Source: Microbacterium festucae (GTDB lineage Bacteria > Actinomycetota > Actinomycetes > Actinomycetales > Microbacteriaceae). From it: DNA of 64,000 bases. A program made the translations under genes and the position numbers. Under the pieces are notes generated by a model. The model searched no databases, was not told the DNA's origin, and saw only the letters and a program-made list of their open reading frames with translations. Below are positions 33,398 to 42,346 of the stretch, in pieces. Position 1 is the stretch's first letter. Each line of letters starts with the position of its first letter. The stretch is from the NCBI RefSeq assembly GCF_025421715.1, contig NZ_JAOEFC010000002.1, positions 744,001 to 808,000 on the forward strand. Reading direction: 5' to 3'.

Positions 33398-36300
33398 TCA
33401 GCCCTTCGCCACGGCATCCGTCGCGGCGGCACCCTTCTCGGCATCCTTCTCGGCATCCGGGGCGACCGGCAGCGGGAAGATCTGGTCGAGCAGCTGCGCC
33501 GTCCACGTCATGAGGTCGCCGTCGGTGAGCGGCTCGCCGCCGGCGGTCGGCAGCGGCACGATCATCGCGTCGCCCCCGGCGAGAACCTTCGCCTTGGGGT
33601 GCAGGCGCTGCAGGCGCACCCGCAGCGAGTCGGGCAGCTTCGCCGGCGCGATGCGCAGGTTCGGGCCCATCGCGACGACATCCGACAGCTGCGAGCGGGC
33701 GGCACGGCGGCGCAGGCGCGCAATGGCGAACAGCCCATCGACCTCGCGCGGCGGCTCGCCGTAGCGGTCGCGCAGCTCGTCGACGACGAGATCGATGGCG
33801 TCGTCCTTCGCGGTGGCCGAGGCGGCCGCCGAGAGCTTCTGGTAGGCCTCCAGGCGCAGCCGCTCGCTGTCGATGTACGACTCGGGGATGCGGGCGTCGA
33901 CGGGCAGCTCCAGCCGCAGTTCGGTGGCGCCCTCGACGTCATCGCCGCGGAAGGTCGCCACAGCCTCGCCGATCATGCGCAGGTACAGGTCGAAGCCGAC
34001 CCCGGCGATGTGTCCGGCCTGCTCGGCGCCCAGCAGGTTGCCGGCGCCGCGCAGCTCGAGGTCTTTCAGCGCCACCTGCATGCCCGAACCGAGGTCGTTG
34101 TTGACGGCGATGGTCTCGAGGCGGTCGGCGGCCGTCTCGCTCAGCGGCTTCATCTCGTCGTAGAGGAAGTAGGCGTAGGCGCGCTCACGGCCGCGGCCGA
34201 CGCGTCCGCGCAGCTGGTGCAGCTGGCTGAGCCCGTACTTGTCGGCACGGTCGATGAGGATCGTGTTGGCGTTGGAGATGTCGAGGCCGGTCTCGATGAT
34301 GGTCGTCGACACGAGCACGTCGGCGCGGCGCTCCCAGAAGTCGTCGACGACCTGCTCGAGCGCGTGCTCGCCCATCTGGCCGTGCGCGACGACGATGCGC
34401 GCTTCGGGCACGAGCTCGGCCAGCTGGGCGGCGACCCGCTGGATCGACTGCACCCGGTTGTGCACGTAGAAGACCTGGCCCTCGCGCAGCAGCTCACGGC
34501 GGATGGCGGCGGCGATCTGCTTGTCGTTGCGCGGACCGACGTACGACAGGATCGGGTGGCGGTCTTCCGGAGGGGTCTGCAGGGTCGACATCTCGCGGAT
34601 GCCGGTGACCGCCATCTCCAGCGTGCGCGGGATGGGCGTCGCGCTCATCGCCAGGATGTCGACGTTGGTCTTGAGCTTCTTCAGGGCGTCCTTGTGCTCG
34701 ACGCCGAAGCGCTGCTCCTCGTCGATAATCATCAGACCGAGGTCTTTGAACAGCACCTTCTCGGTGAGGATGCGGTGGGTGCCGATGACCATGTCGACGG
34801 TGCCGTCGGTGATGCCGGCGAGCGTGTCGCGGGCCTCTTTGTCGCTCTGGAAGCGCGACAGCGGGCGCACCTTCACGGGGAAGCCGGCGAAGCGCTCCTG
34901 GAAGGTCTCGAGGTGCTGCTTGACGAGCAGCGTCGTCGGCACGAGCATCGCGACCTGCTTGCCGTCCTGGATCGCCTTGAAGGCGGCGCGCACGGCCACC
35001 TCGGTCTTGCCGAAGCCGACGTCGCCCGACAGCAGGCGGTCCATCGGGATCGGACGCTCCATGTCGGCCTTGATCTCGTCGATCGTCTGCAGCTGGTCGA
35101 CGGTCTCGGCGAACGGGAACGCCTCCTCCAGCTCACGCTGCCAGGGCGTGTCGGGCCCGAACGCGTGGCCCTTGGCCGCCATGCGCGCCGAGTAGAGCTT
35201 CACGAGCTCGACGGCGATGTCGCGCACGGCCTTGCGGGCCCGGCCCTTCGCCGCGGCCCAGTCGCTGCCGCCCATCTTCGACAGGACTGGGGCTTCGCCG
35301 CCGACGTACTTCGAGAGCAGGTCGAGCTGGTCGGTGGGCACGTACAGCTTGTCGCCGGGGTGCCCGCGCTTGGACGGCGCGTATTCGAGCACGAGGTATT
35401 CGCGCGTGCTCTTGACCGCCTTGCGGCCGCCCGATGAGACCTCGCGCTGCACCAGCTCGACGAACCGCCCGATGCCGTGGGTGGAGTGCACGACGTGGTC
35501 GCCGGCCTTCAGCTGCAGCGGGTCGACGACGTTGCGGCGCCGCGAGGCGAGCTTCTTGACGATGCGGGAGTCGGCGCCGATGGTGCGCCCGTAGAACTCG
35601 CTCTCGGTGAAGACGGCCAGGCGGGCCTCGGCCGACTGGAAGCCGGCCTCGAGGCGGGCGAGCACGGCGATGGCCACCCCCGGCTCAGGGGGCCCCGACA
35701 GCTGGGAGTCGGTGCGCGCGGCGATGCCGCGGTCGGCCAGCACGTCGCGCGCGCGGTCGACGAGTCCGGTGCCGGAGGCGGCGATGACCACCCGCCAGCC
35801 GTCGGCGACGAGGGCGCCGATGTGGGCCGTGGCCCCGTCGACGTTGCCCTGGAACGAGGGCACCGCGGTGCCCGGCATCCGCACGATGCCGCTGAGGTCG
35901 GCGACCGGGACGAGGCCTTCGGCTTCGGCGTCGGCGGCGCCGGAGTCGAAGCCGCTGAGCGTCCACCACACGCCGCCGCGCTCGTGCACGGCCTCGCGCA
36001 GCTGCGGCAGGGTGAGGAAGTCGCCCGCGCCGAGATCGACAGGGCTCGCGGCGCCGGCCGTGGCGGCGTTCCACGCCGCCTCGAGGAACTCGCGGTTGGT
36101 CTCGCCCAGGGTCAGCGCGCGGGTCACCGAGCGCTCGGGGTCGACGACGGCGGTCGCGGTGCCGGCGGGCAGATAGTCCACGAGCGGCACGACCGAGGTG
36201 AGGGCCGGCAGCAGCGACTCCATGCCCTCGACGGGGATGCCCTGACTCATCTTCTCGAGCATGCCGACCAGGCCCGGGTAGCTCTCGTGCAGCCCCGCGG

Positions 36301-37036
36301 CGCGCTCGCGCACATCGGGGGTGAGAAGCAGCTCGCGGGCGGGGATGAGGGTGGTCGTTCCCACCTCGCCCGGCAGCGACCGCTGGTCGGCGACCGAGAA
36401 CGCGCGGATCTGGTCGATCTCATCGCCGAAGAACTCGACGCGCACCGGGTGGTCGGCCGTCGGCGGGAAGACGTCGAGGATGCCGCCGCGCACCGCGAAC
36501 TCGCCGCGTCGCGACACCATGTCGACACGGTGGTAGGCCAGTTCGATCAGGCGTCGCACGACCGCGTCGAGCTCCTGGCCGCGCGCACCGACCGTGAGCT
36601 CGATGGCGCCGGCATCCGTCAGGCCGTCGGCGACGGGCTGCAGCGCGCTGCGCACCGAGGCGGTGACCACGAGCGGCACGGTGCCGTCCCACGCGGCGAT
36701 GGTGCGCAGCACCTCGAGGCGGCGCCCGACGGTCTCGGCGGAGGGGCTCAACCGCTCGTGCGGAAGCGTCTCCCACGCGGGGAAATGCAGCACGCGCACC
36801 CCGGGCAGCAGGCTCTCGAGGGCGGCCCCGAGCGCTTCGGCCCGGCGGCCGATGGGCGCGATGGCCAGCAGCGCGGCGGGGCGCCCCGCGGCGCGACGCC
36901 GCTCGAGCAAGCCCGCCAGCAGCGGCGCATCGAGGCCCGCGACGGCGGAGAAGTCGGCATCTGCGACGGCGGAATCCAGCGCCGCCGCCACCTCATCGGC
37001 CTGTTCGAGGGCGCGCACGATCCCGGAAACTGTCAC
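33398..37036 (-). CDS. mfd: Transcription-repair coupling factor
   Basis: 1212 residues. UvrB-homology domain at the N-terminus (VLHFPAWETLPHERLSPSAE); RNA-polymerase-interacting CarD-like domain (LKAGDHVVHSTHGIGRFVEL) near residue 510; RecG-like translocase with Walker A SGDVGFGKTEVAVRAAFKA near 670, the DEEQRFGVEH box near 770 and motif VI QLRGRVGRGRERAYAYFLY near 950; C-terminal TRCF domain (RIPESYIDSERLRLEAYQKL). It removes stalled RNA polymerase at lesions and recruits UvrA. The GTG start at 37036 lies exactly 6 nt after TAGGCT, so a leaderless message is expected. The extreme C-terminus is Ala/Lys-rich. Confidence 0.97.
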   Translation of the reverse strand: MTVSGIVRALEQADEVAAALDSAVADADFSAVAGLDAPLLAGLLERRRAAGRPAALLAIAPIGRRAEALGAALESLLPGVRVLHFPAWETLPHERLSPSAETVGRRLEVLRTIAAWDGTVPLVVTASVRSALQPVADGLTDAGAIELTVGARGQELDAVVRRLIELAYHRVDMVSRRGEFAVRGGILDVFPPTADHPVRVEFFGDEIDQIRAFSVADQRSLPGEVGTTTLIPARELLLTPDVRERAAGLHESYPGLVGMLEKMSQGIPVEGMESLLPALTSVVPLVDYLPAGTATAVVDPERSVTRALTLGETNREFLEAAWNAATAGAASPVDLGAGDFLTLPQLREAVHERGGVWWTLSGFDSGAADAEAEGLVPVADLSGIVRMPGTAVPSFQGNVDGATAHIGALVADGWRVVIAASGTGLVDRARDVLADRGIAARTDSQLSGPPEPGVAIAVLARLEAGFQSAEARLAVFTESEFYGRTIGADSRIVKKLASRRRNVVDPLQLKAGDHVVHSTHGIGRFVELVQREVSSGGRKAVKSTREYLVLEYAPSKRGHPGDKLYVPTDQLDLLSKYVGGEAPVLSKMGGSDWAAAKGRARKAVRDIAVELVKLYSARMAAKGHAFGPDTPWQRELEEAFPFAETVDQLQTIDEIKADMERPIPMDRLLSGDVGFGKTEVAVRAAFKAIQDGKQVAMLVPTTLLVKQHLETFQERFAGFPVKVRPLSRFQSDKEARDTLAGITDGTVDMVIGTHRILTEKVLFKDLGLMIIDEEQRFGVEHKDALKKLKTNVDILAMSATPIPRTLEMAVTGIREMSTLQTPPEDRHPILSYVGPRNDKQIAAAIRRELLREGQVFYVHNRVQSIQRVAAQLAELVPEARIVVAHGQMGEHALEQVVDDFWERRADVLVSTTIIETGLDISNANTILIDRADKYGLSQLHQLRGRVGRGRERAYAYFLYDEMKPLSETAADRLETIAVNNDLGSGMQVALKDLELRGAGNLLGAEQAGHIAGVGFDLYLRMIGEAVATFRGDDVEGATELRLELPVDARIPESYIDSERLRLEAYQKLSAAASATAKDDAIDLVVDELRDRYGEPPREVDGLFAIARLRRRAARSQLSDVVAMGPNLRIAPAKLPDSLRVRLQRLHPKAKVLAGGDAMIVPLPTAGGEPLTDGDLMTWTAQLLDQIFPLPVAPDAEKDAEKGAAATDAVAKG

Positions 37037-37145
37037 CCGACAAGCCTAGGCCCGGCCAGGGACATCGGCGGCTCGGTGGTGTGGGGGGGGTGCGGGGTGG
37101 CGGGTGCGGCCGGGGCCGGTTCGAGGCGCGATCTAGGATGGCGGC

Positions 37146-37808
37146 ATGACCGACCCGCAGCAGCCGCCCCTCCCCGACGAAACCCGCGCGGGTGCGGGTG
37201 CGGGTGCGGGTTCGGGTTCGGCGGGTGCGGGTTCGGGTTCGGCGGGTGCGGGTTCGGGTTCGGCGGGTGCGGGTGCGGGTGTTCCGGCGCCCGGGACTGC
37301 GGCATCCGGACCTCTGGCGCCCGGGACTGCGGCATCCGGACCTGCGGCGCCGGGGTTCACCGCCCCGGCATCCGGGTTCACCGCCCCGGCCGGCTACGCT
37401 CCCCCGCCGGGAGTGCTGCCCGCCGCCGGATTCGGCCGCCCGCCCGTCGCCGCGCGCACGCGCACGCTCGGAGTGGTCGCCCTGGTGCTCGCCGTGGTCG
37501 CCACGGTCGGCGCGACGATCGTCGGCGCGATCGCCGGGTTCCAGATCCGCGCGGGCGCCGATCTCGACCCGCTGATGAACGGATCGGCGGATCTCGCCGC
37601 CCTCAGCCCGGTGCGCGCGTGGGTGCTCACCGGCGAACTCGCCTTCTGGATCGGCACCGCCCTCGGCGTGCTCGGCCTCGTCCTCGGCGTCATCGCCATC
37701 GCCACGCGCCGCGGCATCGGATGGGGCATCGGCGCCGTCGTCGCCGCCGCCCTCGGCCCCGTGCTGTTCTTCGCCCTGCTCACCGTCGCCCTGTCCGCCG
37801 CGGCATAG
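37146..37808 (+). CDS. Gly/Ala/Pro-rich membrane protein with DUF4190-like C-terminus
   Basis: 220 residues. The first ~100 are low-complexity: three GAGSGSA units, two APGTAASGP units and two GFTAPA units, encoded by near-perfect DNA repeats (37189-37284, 37288-37347). Then come four hydrophobic segments ([58 protein letters not shown] and a weaker one), a pattern like DUF4190/small tetraspan proteins with disordered cytoplasmic N-termini. The ATG is exactly 6 nt after TAGGAT. Divergent from mfd. Function unknown; the repeats may vary in number between strains. Confidence 0.8.
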   Translation: MTDPQQPPLPDETRAGAGAGAGSGSAGAGSGSAGAGSGSAGAGAGVPAPGTAASGPLAPGTAASGPAAPGFTAPASGFTAPAGYAPPPGVLPAAGFGRPPVAARTRTLGVVALVLAVVATVGATIVGAIAGFQIRAGADLDPLMNGSADLAALSPVRAWVLTGELAFWIGTALGVLGLVLGVIAIATRRGIGWGIGAVVAAALGPVLFFALLTVALSAAA

Positions 37809-37847
37809 CGCGACGCCGCGGGGCCATCGGCGCCGGGGCGTCGATGG

Positions 37848-37937
37848 ACGGCATCCGCCCGCTGTTGCCGGGCATGTGACCACGGCATCCGCCCGCTGTT
37901 GCCGGGGATGTGCCCACGGCATCCGCCCGCCCCATGT
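37848..37937 (+). repeat. 34-bp direct repeats at the left edge of the 63-bp array
   Basis: ACGGCATCCGCCCG recurs at 37848, 37882 and 37916 with exact 34-bp spacing; the first two copies are nearly identical over the whole unit (GCTGTTGCCGGGCATGTG), the third is partial and merges into the 63-bp array. Confidence 0.85.
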
Positions 37938-38655
37938 CCCGCTTTTGGTGGGTCCCCGCGGTCTGCACCCGCCATTCGTGGGACGCGCCGCGAAGCAAGG
38001 TCCCGCAAACAGCGGCTACCGGGTCTCCCAGCCACCATTCGCGGAACAAGTCCCGAAGGCAGGTCCCGCGAACTGCGGATCCCGAGATCCACACCCACCA
38101 TTCGCGGGACGCGCCCCCAAGACAGGTCCCGCAAACTGCGGATGCCGAGTGCTGTCTATGTGCCGCGTGATCTGCGGGTTCCCCAGCCTCACCCGCAGAC
38201 CGCGGGACGCGCGCCACGGGCAGGTCACGCAAACTGCGGATGCCGGGGCTTCGACCCGCCATTACGGGGACACGACCCGCCGCCCTGTCCCACTACCTGC
38301 GGGTCACCGGTCTCCGCACCCACAGATTGCGGGACATGCCCGCGTGTGGAGGCCACCAGCGGCGCATGCGGCGTCGTGAGCAGAGCATCCTCCCGATCGA
38401 GTACCCGGGCTCTCACCCGCCAGCCCCGGGACGCCCACCACGGTCCGGTCCCGCATTCTGCGGGTTCAGCCCTCGCAACCCGCCGATCCAGGGACATGCC
38501 CCTTGCACGCGTCCCGCAAACCGCGGATGCCGGGGCTCCTACCCGCCAGACCCGGGACGCGCCCCAGGGTGAGGTCCCGCAAACTGCGGGTGCCAGCCCG
38601 CGTACCCGCCAGCTGCGGGACACCCCGCCAGCCCGCGTCCCGCACACTGCGGCCC
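37934..38655. repeat. Array of about eleven degenerate 63-bp repeats
   Basis: Units begin at 37934, 37998, 38061, 38124, 38222, 38285, ~38383, 38446, 38509, 38572 and 38635. Intervals are 63 bp, one of 64 and two of 98 (63 plus 35). The conserved core is GTCCCGCAAACTGCGG near the start and ACCCGCCA ... GCGGGACGCGCCCC at offset 33-58. GCGGGAC of one unit and GTCCCGC of the next form an inverted repeat, and CCGCA-AAC-TGCGG forms a small hairpin. No start codon, ribosome site or family match supports coding, although the period is divisible by three. It fills the space between the convergent membrane-protein gene and pth. Confidence 0.85.
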
Positions 38656-38669
38656 CGGGCGAAGCCCCC

Positions 38670-39254
38670 TCACGCCCGCGGGGCGTGGTGCTTCTGCTGG
38701 GCGGCGAGGAGGCCCTCGCCGACGAGGAGCTCGACGGCGTCGGCGGCGTCGCCGATGAGGAGCGGGAGCTGGGTGCGCTCGGTGGCGCCGAAGGGGTCGA
38801 GCACCCAGTCGGCGGGGTCCTGCCGTCCGGGCGGGCGGCCGATGCCGACGCGCACGCGCGGGAAGTCGGCGGTGCCGAGCGCCTTGGCGATATCGCGCAC
38901 GCCGTTGTGACCGCCGTGACCGCCGCCGGTCTTGAGCTTGATCGTGTCGAACGGGATGTCGAGCTCGTCGTGCACGACGACCACGCGCTCGGCGGGGATG
39001 TCGTAGAACTTCGCGAGCCCGGCGACCGGACCGCCCGAGACGTTCATGAACGAGTTGGGCTTGGCGAGCACCAGCTTCGGCCCGCCGGGGCGCAGCCAGC
39101 TCTCGGCGACGCGGGCGTTGGCCTTGTGCGCGCGCAGCGTCTCGCGTCGACGGGCGGCGAGCTCGTCGACGACCATCTGCCCGATGTTGTGCCGGGTCGC
39201 CTCGTAGCGCGGCCCCGGGTTGCCGAGCCCGATGACGAGCCACGTGTCTGCCAT
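38670..39254 (-). CDS. pth: Peptidyl-tRNA hydrolase
   Basis: 194 residues, normal length. [20 protein letters not shown] near the N-terminus has the catalytic His and tRNA-end contacts; [15 protein letters not shown] has the substrate-binding Asn and Met; [17 protein letters not shown] gives the catalytic Asp; [19 protein letters not shown] the conserved Gly/His-rich block with its Asn. It recycles peptidyl-tRNAs released during translation. It follows rplY after ~78 nt with an intervening hairpin; the rplY-pth order is conserved in actinobacteria. The C-terminus abuts the 63-bp repeat array. Confidence 0.96.
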   Translation of the reverse strand: MADTWLVIGLGNPGPRYEATRHNIGQMVVDELAARRRETLRAHKANARVAESWLRPGGPKLVLAKPNSFMNVSGGPVAGLAKFYDIPAERVVVVHDELDIPFDTIKLKTGGGHGGHNGVRDIAKALGTADFPRVRVGIGRPPGRQDPADWVLDPFGATERTQLPLLIGDAADAVELLVGEGLLAAQQKHHAPRA

Positions 39255-39278
39255 GGGATTCCCTTCCCCAACCGAACA

Positions 39279-39314
39279 GAGCCCGCCACCGCGATGATCG
39301 GCGGTGACGGGCTC
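39279..39314 (-). terminator. Hairpin between rplY and pth
   Basis: A 14-bp stem (GAGCCCGCCACCGC at 39279-39292 with 39301-39314, one G-T pair) and an 8-nt loop, 18 nt past the rplY stop. It may attenuate read-through into pth. Confidence 0.65.
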
Positions 39315-39332
39315 CGGATGTGCCGGTGAGTG

Positions 39333-39953
39333 TTACTCGGCGGCCTCTTCGGACTGCTCCTCGGCGACGGCCTCGTCGGCCTCTTCGATGGCGTCGGCCT
39401 CGGCGGCGCTGGAGGGCACCGCGATGGCGACGATCAGCGTCTCGGGGTCGGCGATGAGCGACGCGCCCTTGGGGAGCTTGAGGTCGGCGGCGGTGACGTG
39501 CGTGCCGTCCTCGAGGCCCTCGACGTCGACCTCGACGTTCTGGGGGATGTGGGTGGCCTCGACCTCGAGCGCGACCGAGGTGGCGTCGAGGTTCGCGATG
39601 GTGCCGGGGGCGGGCTCGCCGACGACGACGACGGGCACGTCGACCTGGATCTTCTCGCCCTTCTTCACCACGAGCAGGTCGATGTGCTCGATGATCTGGT
39701 GCACCGGGTCCTTCTGGACGTCCTTGACCAGCGTCAGCTGCTGCTTGCCGGCGACCTCGAGCTCGAGCACCGCGTTGGCGCGGCGGATGAGAAGCGAAAC
39801 CTGGTGGCCCGGCAGCGCGACGTGCACCGGGTCGGTGCCGTGGCCGTAGATGACGGCGGGGATCTGGCCGGCGGCGCGCAGGCGGCGGGCGTAGCCCTTG
39901 CCGAAGTTCTCGCGGACCTCGGCGGTGACCTTGGTGTCGGTCTCGGTCGACAT
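39333..39953 (-). CDS. rplY: 50S ribosomal protein L25/general stress protein Ctc
   Basis: 206 residues, the long (TL5/CTC) form. The N-terminal L25 domain has VRENFGKGYARRLRAAGQIP and AVIYGHGTDPVHVALPG; the C-terminal TL5 domain has IIEHIDLLVVKKGEKIQVDV and HIPQNVEVDVEGLEDGTHV. An acidic tail (EADAIEEADEAVAEEQSEE) ends the protein, as often seen in actinobacteria. L25 binds 5S rRNA in the large subunit. The start ATG at 39953 follows GAAGGAG at good spacing; the longer frame is rejected. Confidence 0.95.
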   Translation of the reverse strand: MSTETDTKVTAEVRENFGKGYARRLRAAGQIPAVIYGHGTDPVHVALPGHQVSLLIRRANAVLELEVAGKQQLTLVKDVQKDPVHQIIEHIDLLVVKKGEKIQVDVPVVVVGEPAPGTIANLDATSVALEVEATHIPQNVEVDVEGLEDGTHVTAADLKLPKGASLIADPETLIVAIAVPSSAAEADAIEEADEAVAEEQSEEAAE

Positions 39954-40167
39954 GATGATTCTCCTTCGGGCACGGTGGCCCTTGATGTGGGGTCTGTGGA
40001 TTCGACTCGAACGCACGCGCGTGAGGAGGCCACGTGAACGGAGCCACAAGGCGATCACCGCGTCGATCACGGATGCCGCCGGAGCACATCCCTCGCCGAA
40101 GTCGTCCTCAGTCTACCAGCGCCGCCGCTACGATGAGGACGAAGCCCCACCCGCACGGAGGAGACCC

Positions 40168-40290
40168 ATGGACTACGGCTGGATGTCGCACGCGCTGCTG
40201 TGGCTGATCGGACTCATGTCGGCCTGCGCCGCCCTCGGTGCGGTCGGCGCGCTCGTCGCGCTGGGACGCTCGAACTACCGCCGCGATTGA
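40168..40290 (+). CDS. 40-residue single-span membrane protein
   Basis: A very short gene starting MDYGWMSHALLWLIGLMSAC with one hydrophobic helix to about residue 32 and a basic end SNYRRD. It has a textbook ribosome site (GGAGGAGA, 5-6 nt before the ATG) and a TACGAT -10 box at 40129-40134, so it is well supported despite its size. The orientation by the positive-inside rule places the C-terminus in the cytoplasm. It overlaps the convergent gntK stop by 16 nt. Function unknown. Confidence 0.7.
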   Translation: MDYGWMSHALLWLIGLMSACAALGAVGALVALGRSNYRRD

Positions 40291-40778
40291 CCGGCTTCCC
40301 GCGGCTGCAACAGGGCCGCGATGCGCGAGACGACCGACTCCAGGTCGGCGTCGTTGGCCACGCGCACGCCCACCTCGTCGGTGGCCAGCGGCTCCAGCAG
40401 CGACAGCTGTGAGGACAGCAGGCTGGGCGGCATGAAGTGCTCGCGCCGTCGCATCCGGGTGCGCAGCTGCGCTTCGGCGACGACCAGCTCGACGAAGATG
40501 ACGCCTCCCACCCCGGCGCGGATGCTGTCGCGGTAGCGCCGACGCAGCGCCGAGCACGCCACGACCATCGAGGTCTCGCGGGCGAGGGTGGCGGCCACGG
40601 CGGCCAGCCACGGCGCACGGTCGTCGTCGGTGAGCGGCGTGCCGGCCGACATCTTGGCGACGTTGGCGCGCGGATGCAGGTCGTCGCCGTCGACGAACGG
40701 CGACCGCAGCCGGGCGGCGAGGGCGGCCCCCACCAGAGACTTCCCCGATCCACTGGGCCCCATGACGACGATGCGCAT
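40275..40778 (-). CDS. gntK: Gluconokinase
   Basis: 167 residues, matching GntK-type gluconate kinases. MRIVVMGPSGSGKSLVGAAL is the P-loop, SPFVDGDDLHPRANVAKMSA the gluconate-binding D-G-D-x-x-H-P-x-x-N-x-x-K-M block, GTPLTDDDRAPWL and VVACSALRRRYRD the following conserved blocks. It phosphorylates gluconate to 6-phosphogluconate, the substrate of the divergently encoded gnd product. The start at 40778 is preceded by CAGGAT and a 6-nt spacer; an upstream in-frame ATG at 40808 is possible but less likely. Confidence 0.93.
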   Translation of the reverse strand: MRIVVMGPSGSGKSLVGAALAARLRSPFVDGDDLHPRANVAKMSAGTPLTDDDRAPWLAAVAATLARETSMVVACSALRRRYRDSIRAGVGGVIFVELVVAEAQLRTRMRRREHFMPPSLLSSQLSLLEPLATDEVGVRVANDADLESVVSRIAALLQPREAGQSRR

Positions 40779-40879
40779 GACGGCATCCTGCCACGGCGCA
40801 CCCGTCACACCCCGACACGCACGCCGGGCCGCCGCTAGGCTGGAGGCGACCCCATCGCAGACAGTCCAGGAGTTCTTTC

Positions 40880-42346
40880 ATGCCCGAATCCGGATCCGTG
40901 CAGCCCACCGCGAACATCGGCGTCGTCGGATTGGCGGTGATGGGCTCGAACCTGGCCCGCAACCTCGCCAGCCGCGAAGGGAACACGGTCGCGGTGTTCA
41001 ACCGCAGCCGTTCCAAGACCGACGAACTCGTCGCCACGCACCCCGAGGCCGAGTTCGTGCCGGCGTTCTCGTACGAGGAGTTCGCCGCGTCGCTGCAGAC
41101 CCCCCGCACGGCGATCATCATGGTCAAGGCCGGATTCCCCACGGATGCCGTCATCGACGAGCTCATGAACGTGTTCGAGCCCGGTGACATCATCATCGAC
41201 GGCGGCAACAGCCTGTTCACCGACACGATCCGCCGCGAGAAGGCCGTGCGCGAGCGCGGCTTCAACTTCGTCGGCATGGGCGTCTCGGGTGGCGAGGAGG
41301 GCGCACTGCTCGGCCCGTCGCTGATGCCCGGCGGCCCCGACGAGGCGTGGGTCACCCTCGGTCCGATCCTGAAGTCGATCGCCGCGGTCGCCGAGGGCGA
41401 GCCCTGCGTCACCCACATCGGGCACGACGGCGCCGGCCACTTCGTGAAGATGGTGCACAACGGCATCGAGTACGCCGACATGCAGCTCATCGCCGAGGCC
41501 TACGACCTCATCCGTCGCGGCACGGGCAAGTCCCCCGCCGAGATCGCCGACATCTTCGCCGAGTGGAACCGCGGCGAGCTGGAGAGCTACCTGATCGAGA
41601 TCACCGCAGAGGTGCTGCGTCAGACGGATGCCGACACCGGCAAGCCGCTGGTCGACGTCATCCTCGACTCGGCCGGCGCCAAGGGCACCGGCGCGTGGAC
41701 GGTGCAGACCGCCCTCGACCTGGGTGTGCCCGTGTCGGGCATCGCCGAAGCCACCTTCGCGCGGTCGCTGTCGAGCCACCGCGAGCAGCGCGCCGTGTCG
41801 GGCGCCCTCCCCGGCCCGTCCGACGACAGCTTCACCGTCGACGACGCCGACGCGTTCATCGAGCAGGTGCGCCTGGCGCTGTACGCGTCGAAGATCGTCG
41901 CCTACTCGCAGGGCTTCGACGAGATCCGCGCCGGTGCCGCCCAGTACGGCTGGAACATCGACCTGGGCGCCGTGTCGAAGATCTGGCGCGGCGGCTGCAT
42001 CATCCGTGCCCAGTTCCTCAACCGCATCGCCGACGCCTACGCCGCCGAGCCCGAGCTGCCGGTGCTGCTGACCGCGCCGTACTTCGTCGAGGCGCTCGGC
42101 CGGGCGCAGGACTCGTGGCGCCAGATCGTGCAGACCTCTGCCGGTGCCGGCATCCCCGCCCCCGCCTTCAGCTCGTCGCTGGCCTACTACGACGGTCTGC
42201 GTGCCGAACGTCTGCCGGCCGCGCTCATCCAGGGGCAGCGCGACTTCTTCGGTGCGCACACCTACAAGCGCATCGACAAGGACGGCACCTTCCACACGCT
42301 GTGGTCGGGCGACCGCACCGAGATCGAGGCCGAAGACACGCATTGA
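40880..42346 (+). CDS. gnd: 6-phosphogluconate dehydrogenase (decarboxylating)
   Basis: 488 residues. IGVVGLAVMGSNLARNLASR is the NADP-binding motif, with NRSR after beta-2 favouring NADP. IIDGGNSLFTDTIRREKAV, GMGVSGGEEGALLGPSLMPGG and HFVKMVHNGIEYADMQLIAE (catalytic Lys and ligands) follow, and KGTGAWTVQTALDLGVP is in the C-terminal helical domain. It converts 6-phosphogluconate to ribulose 5-phosphate, CO2 and NADPH. A TAGGCT box and an AGGAG ribosome site precede the ATG. It overlaps the VanZ-like gene by 4 nt (TTGA) and is divergent from gntK, forming a gluconate module. Confidence 0.97.
   Translation: MPESGSVQPTANIGVVGLAVMGSNLARNLASREGNTVAVFNRSRSKTDELVATHPEAEFVPAFSYEEFAASLQTPRTAIIMVKAGFPTDAVIDELMNVFEPGDIIIDGGNSLFTDTIRREKAVRERGFNFVGMGVSGGEEGALLGPSLMPGGPDEAWVTLGPILKSIAAVAEGEPCVTHIGHDGAGHFVKMVHNGIEYADMQLIAEAYDLIRRGTGKSPAEIADIFAEWNRGELESYLIEITAEVLRQTDADTGKPLVDVILDSAGAKGTGAWTVQTALDLGVPVSGIAEATFARSLSSHREQRAVSGALPGPSDDSFTVDDADAFIEQVRLALYASKIVAYSQGFDEIRAGAAQYGWNIDLGAVSKIWRGGCIIRAQFLNRIADAYAAEPELPVLLTAPYFVEALGRAQDSWRQIVQTSAGAGIPAPAFSSSLAYYDGLRAERLPAALIQGQRDFFGAHTYKRIDKDGTFHTLWSGDRTEIEAEDTH

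Noticed and set aside
37899..38650. A repeat protein with 21-residue units encoded by the 63-bp array
   Set aside because: Open frames exist on both strands because stops are rare at this GC, but none has a ribosome site, a signal or a recognisable fold, and two 35-bp insertions (not multiples of three) break the frame.
37934..38655. CRISPR array
   Set aside because: Repeats are degenerate over the full 63 bp, no unique spacers separate them and no cas genes are present.
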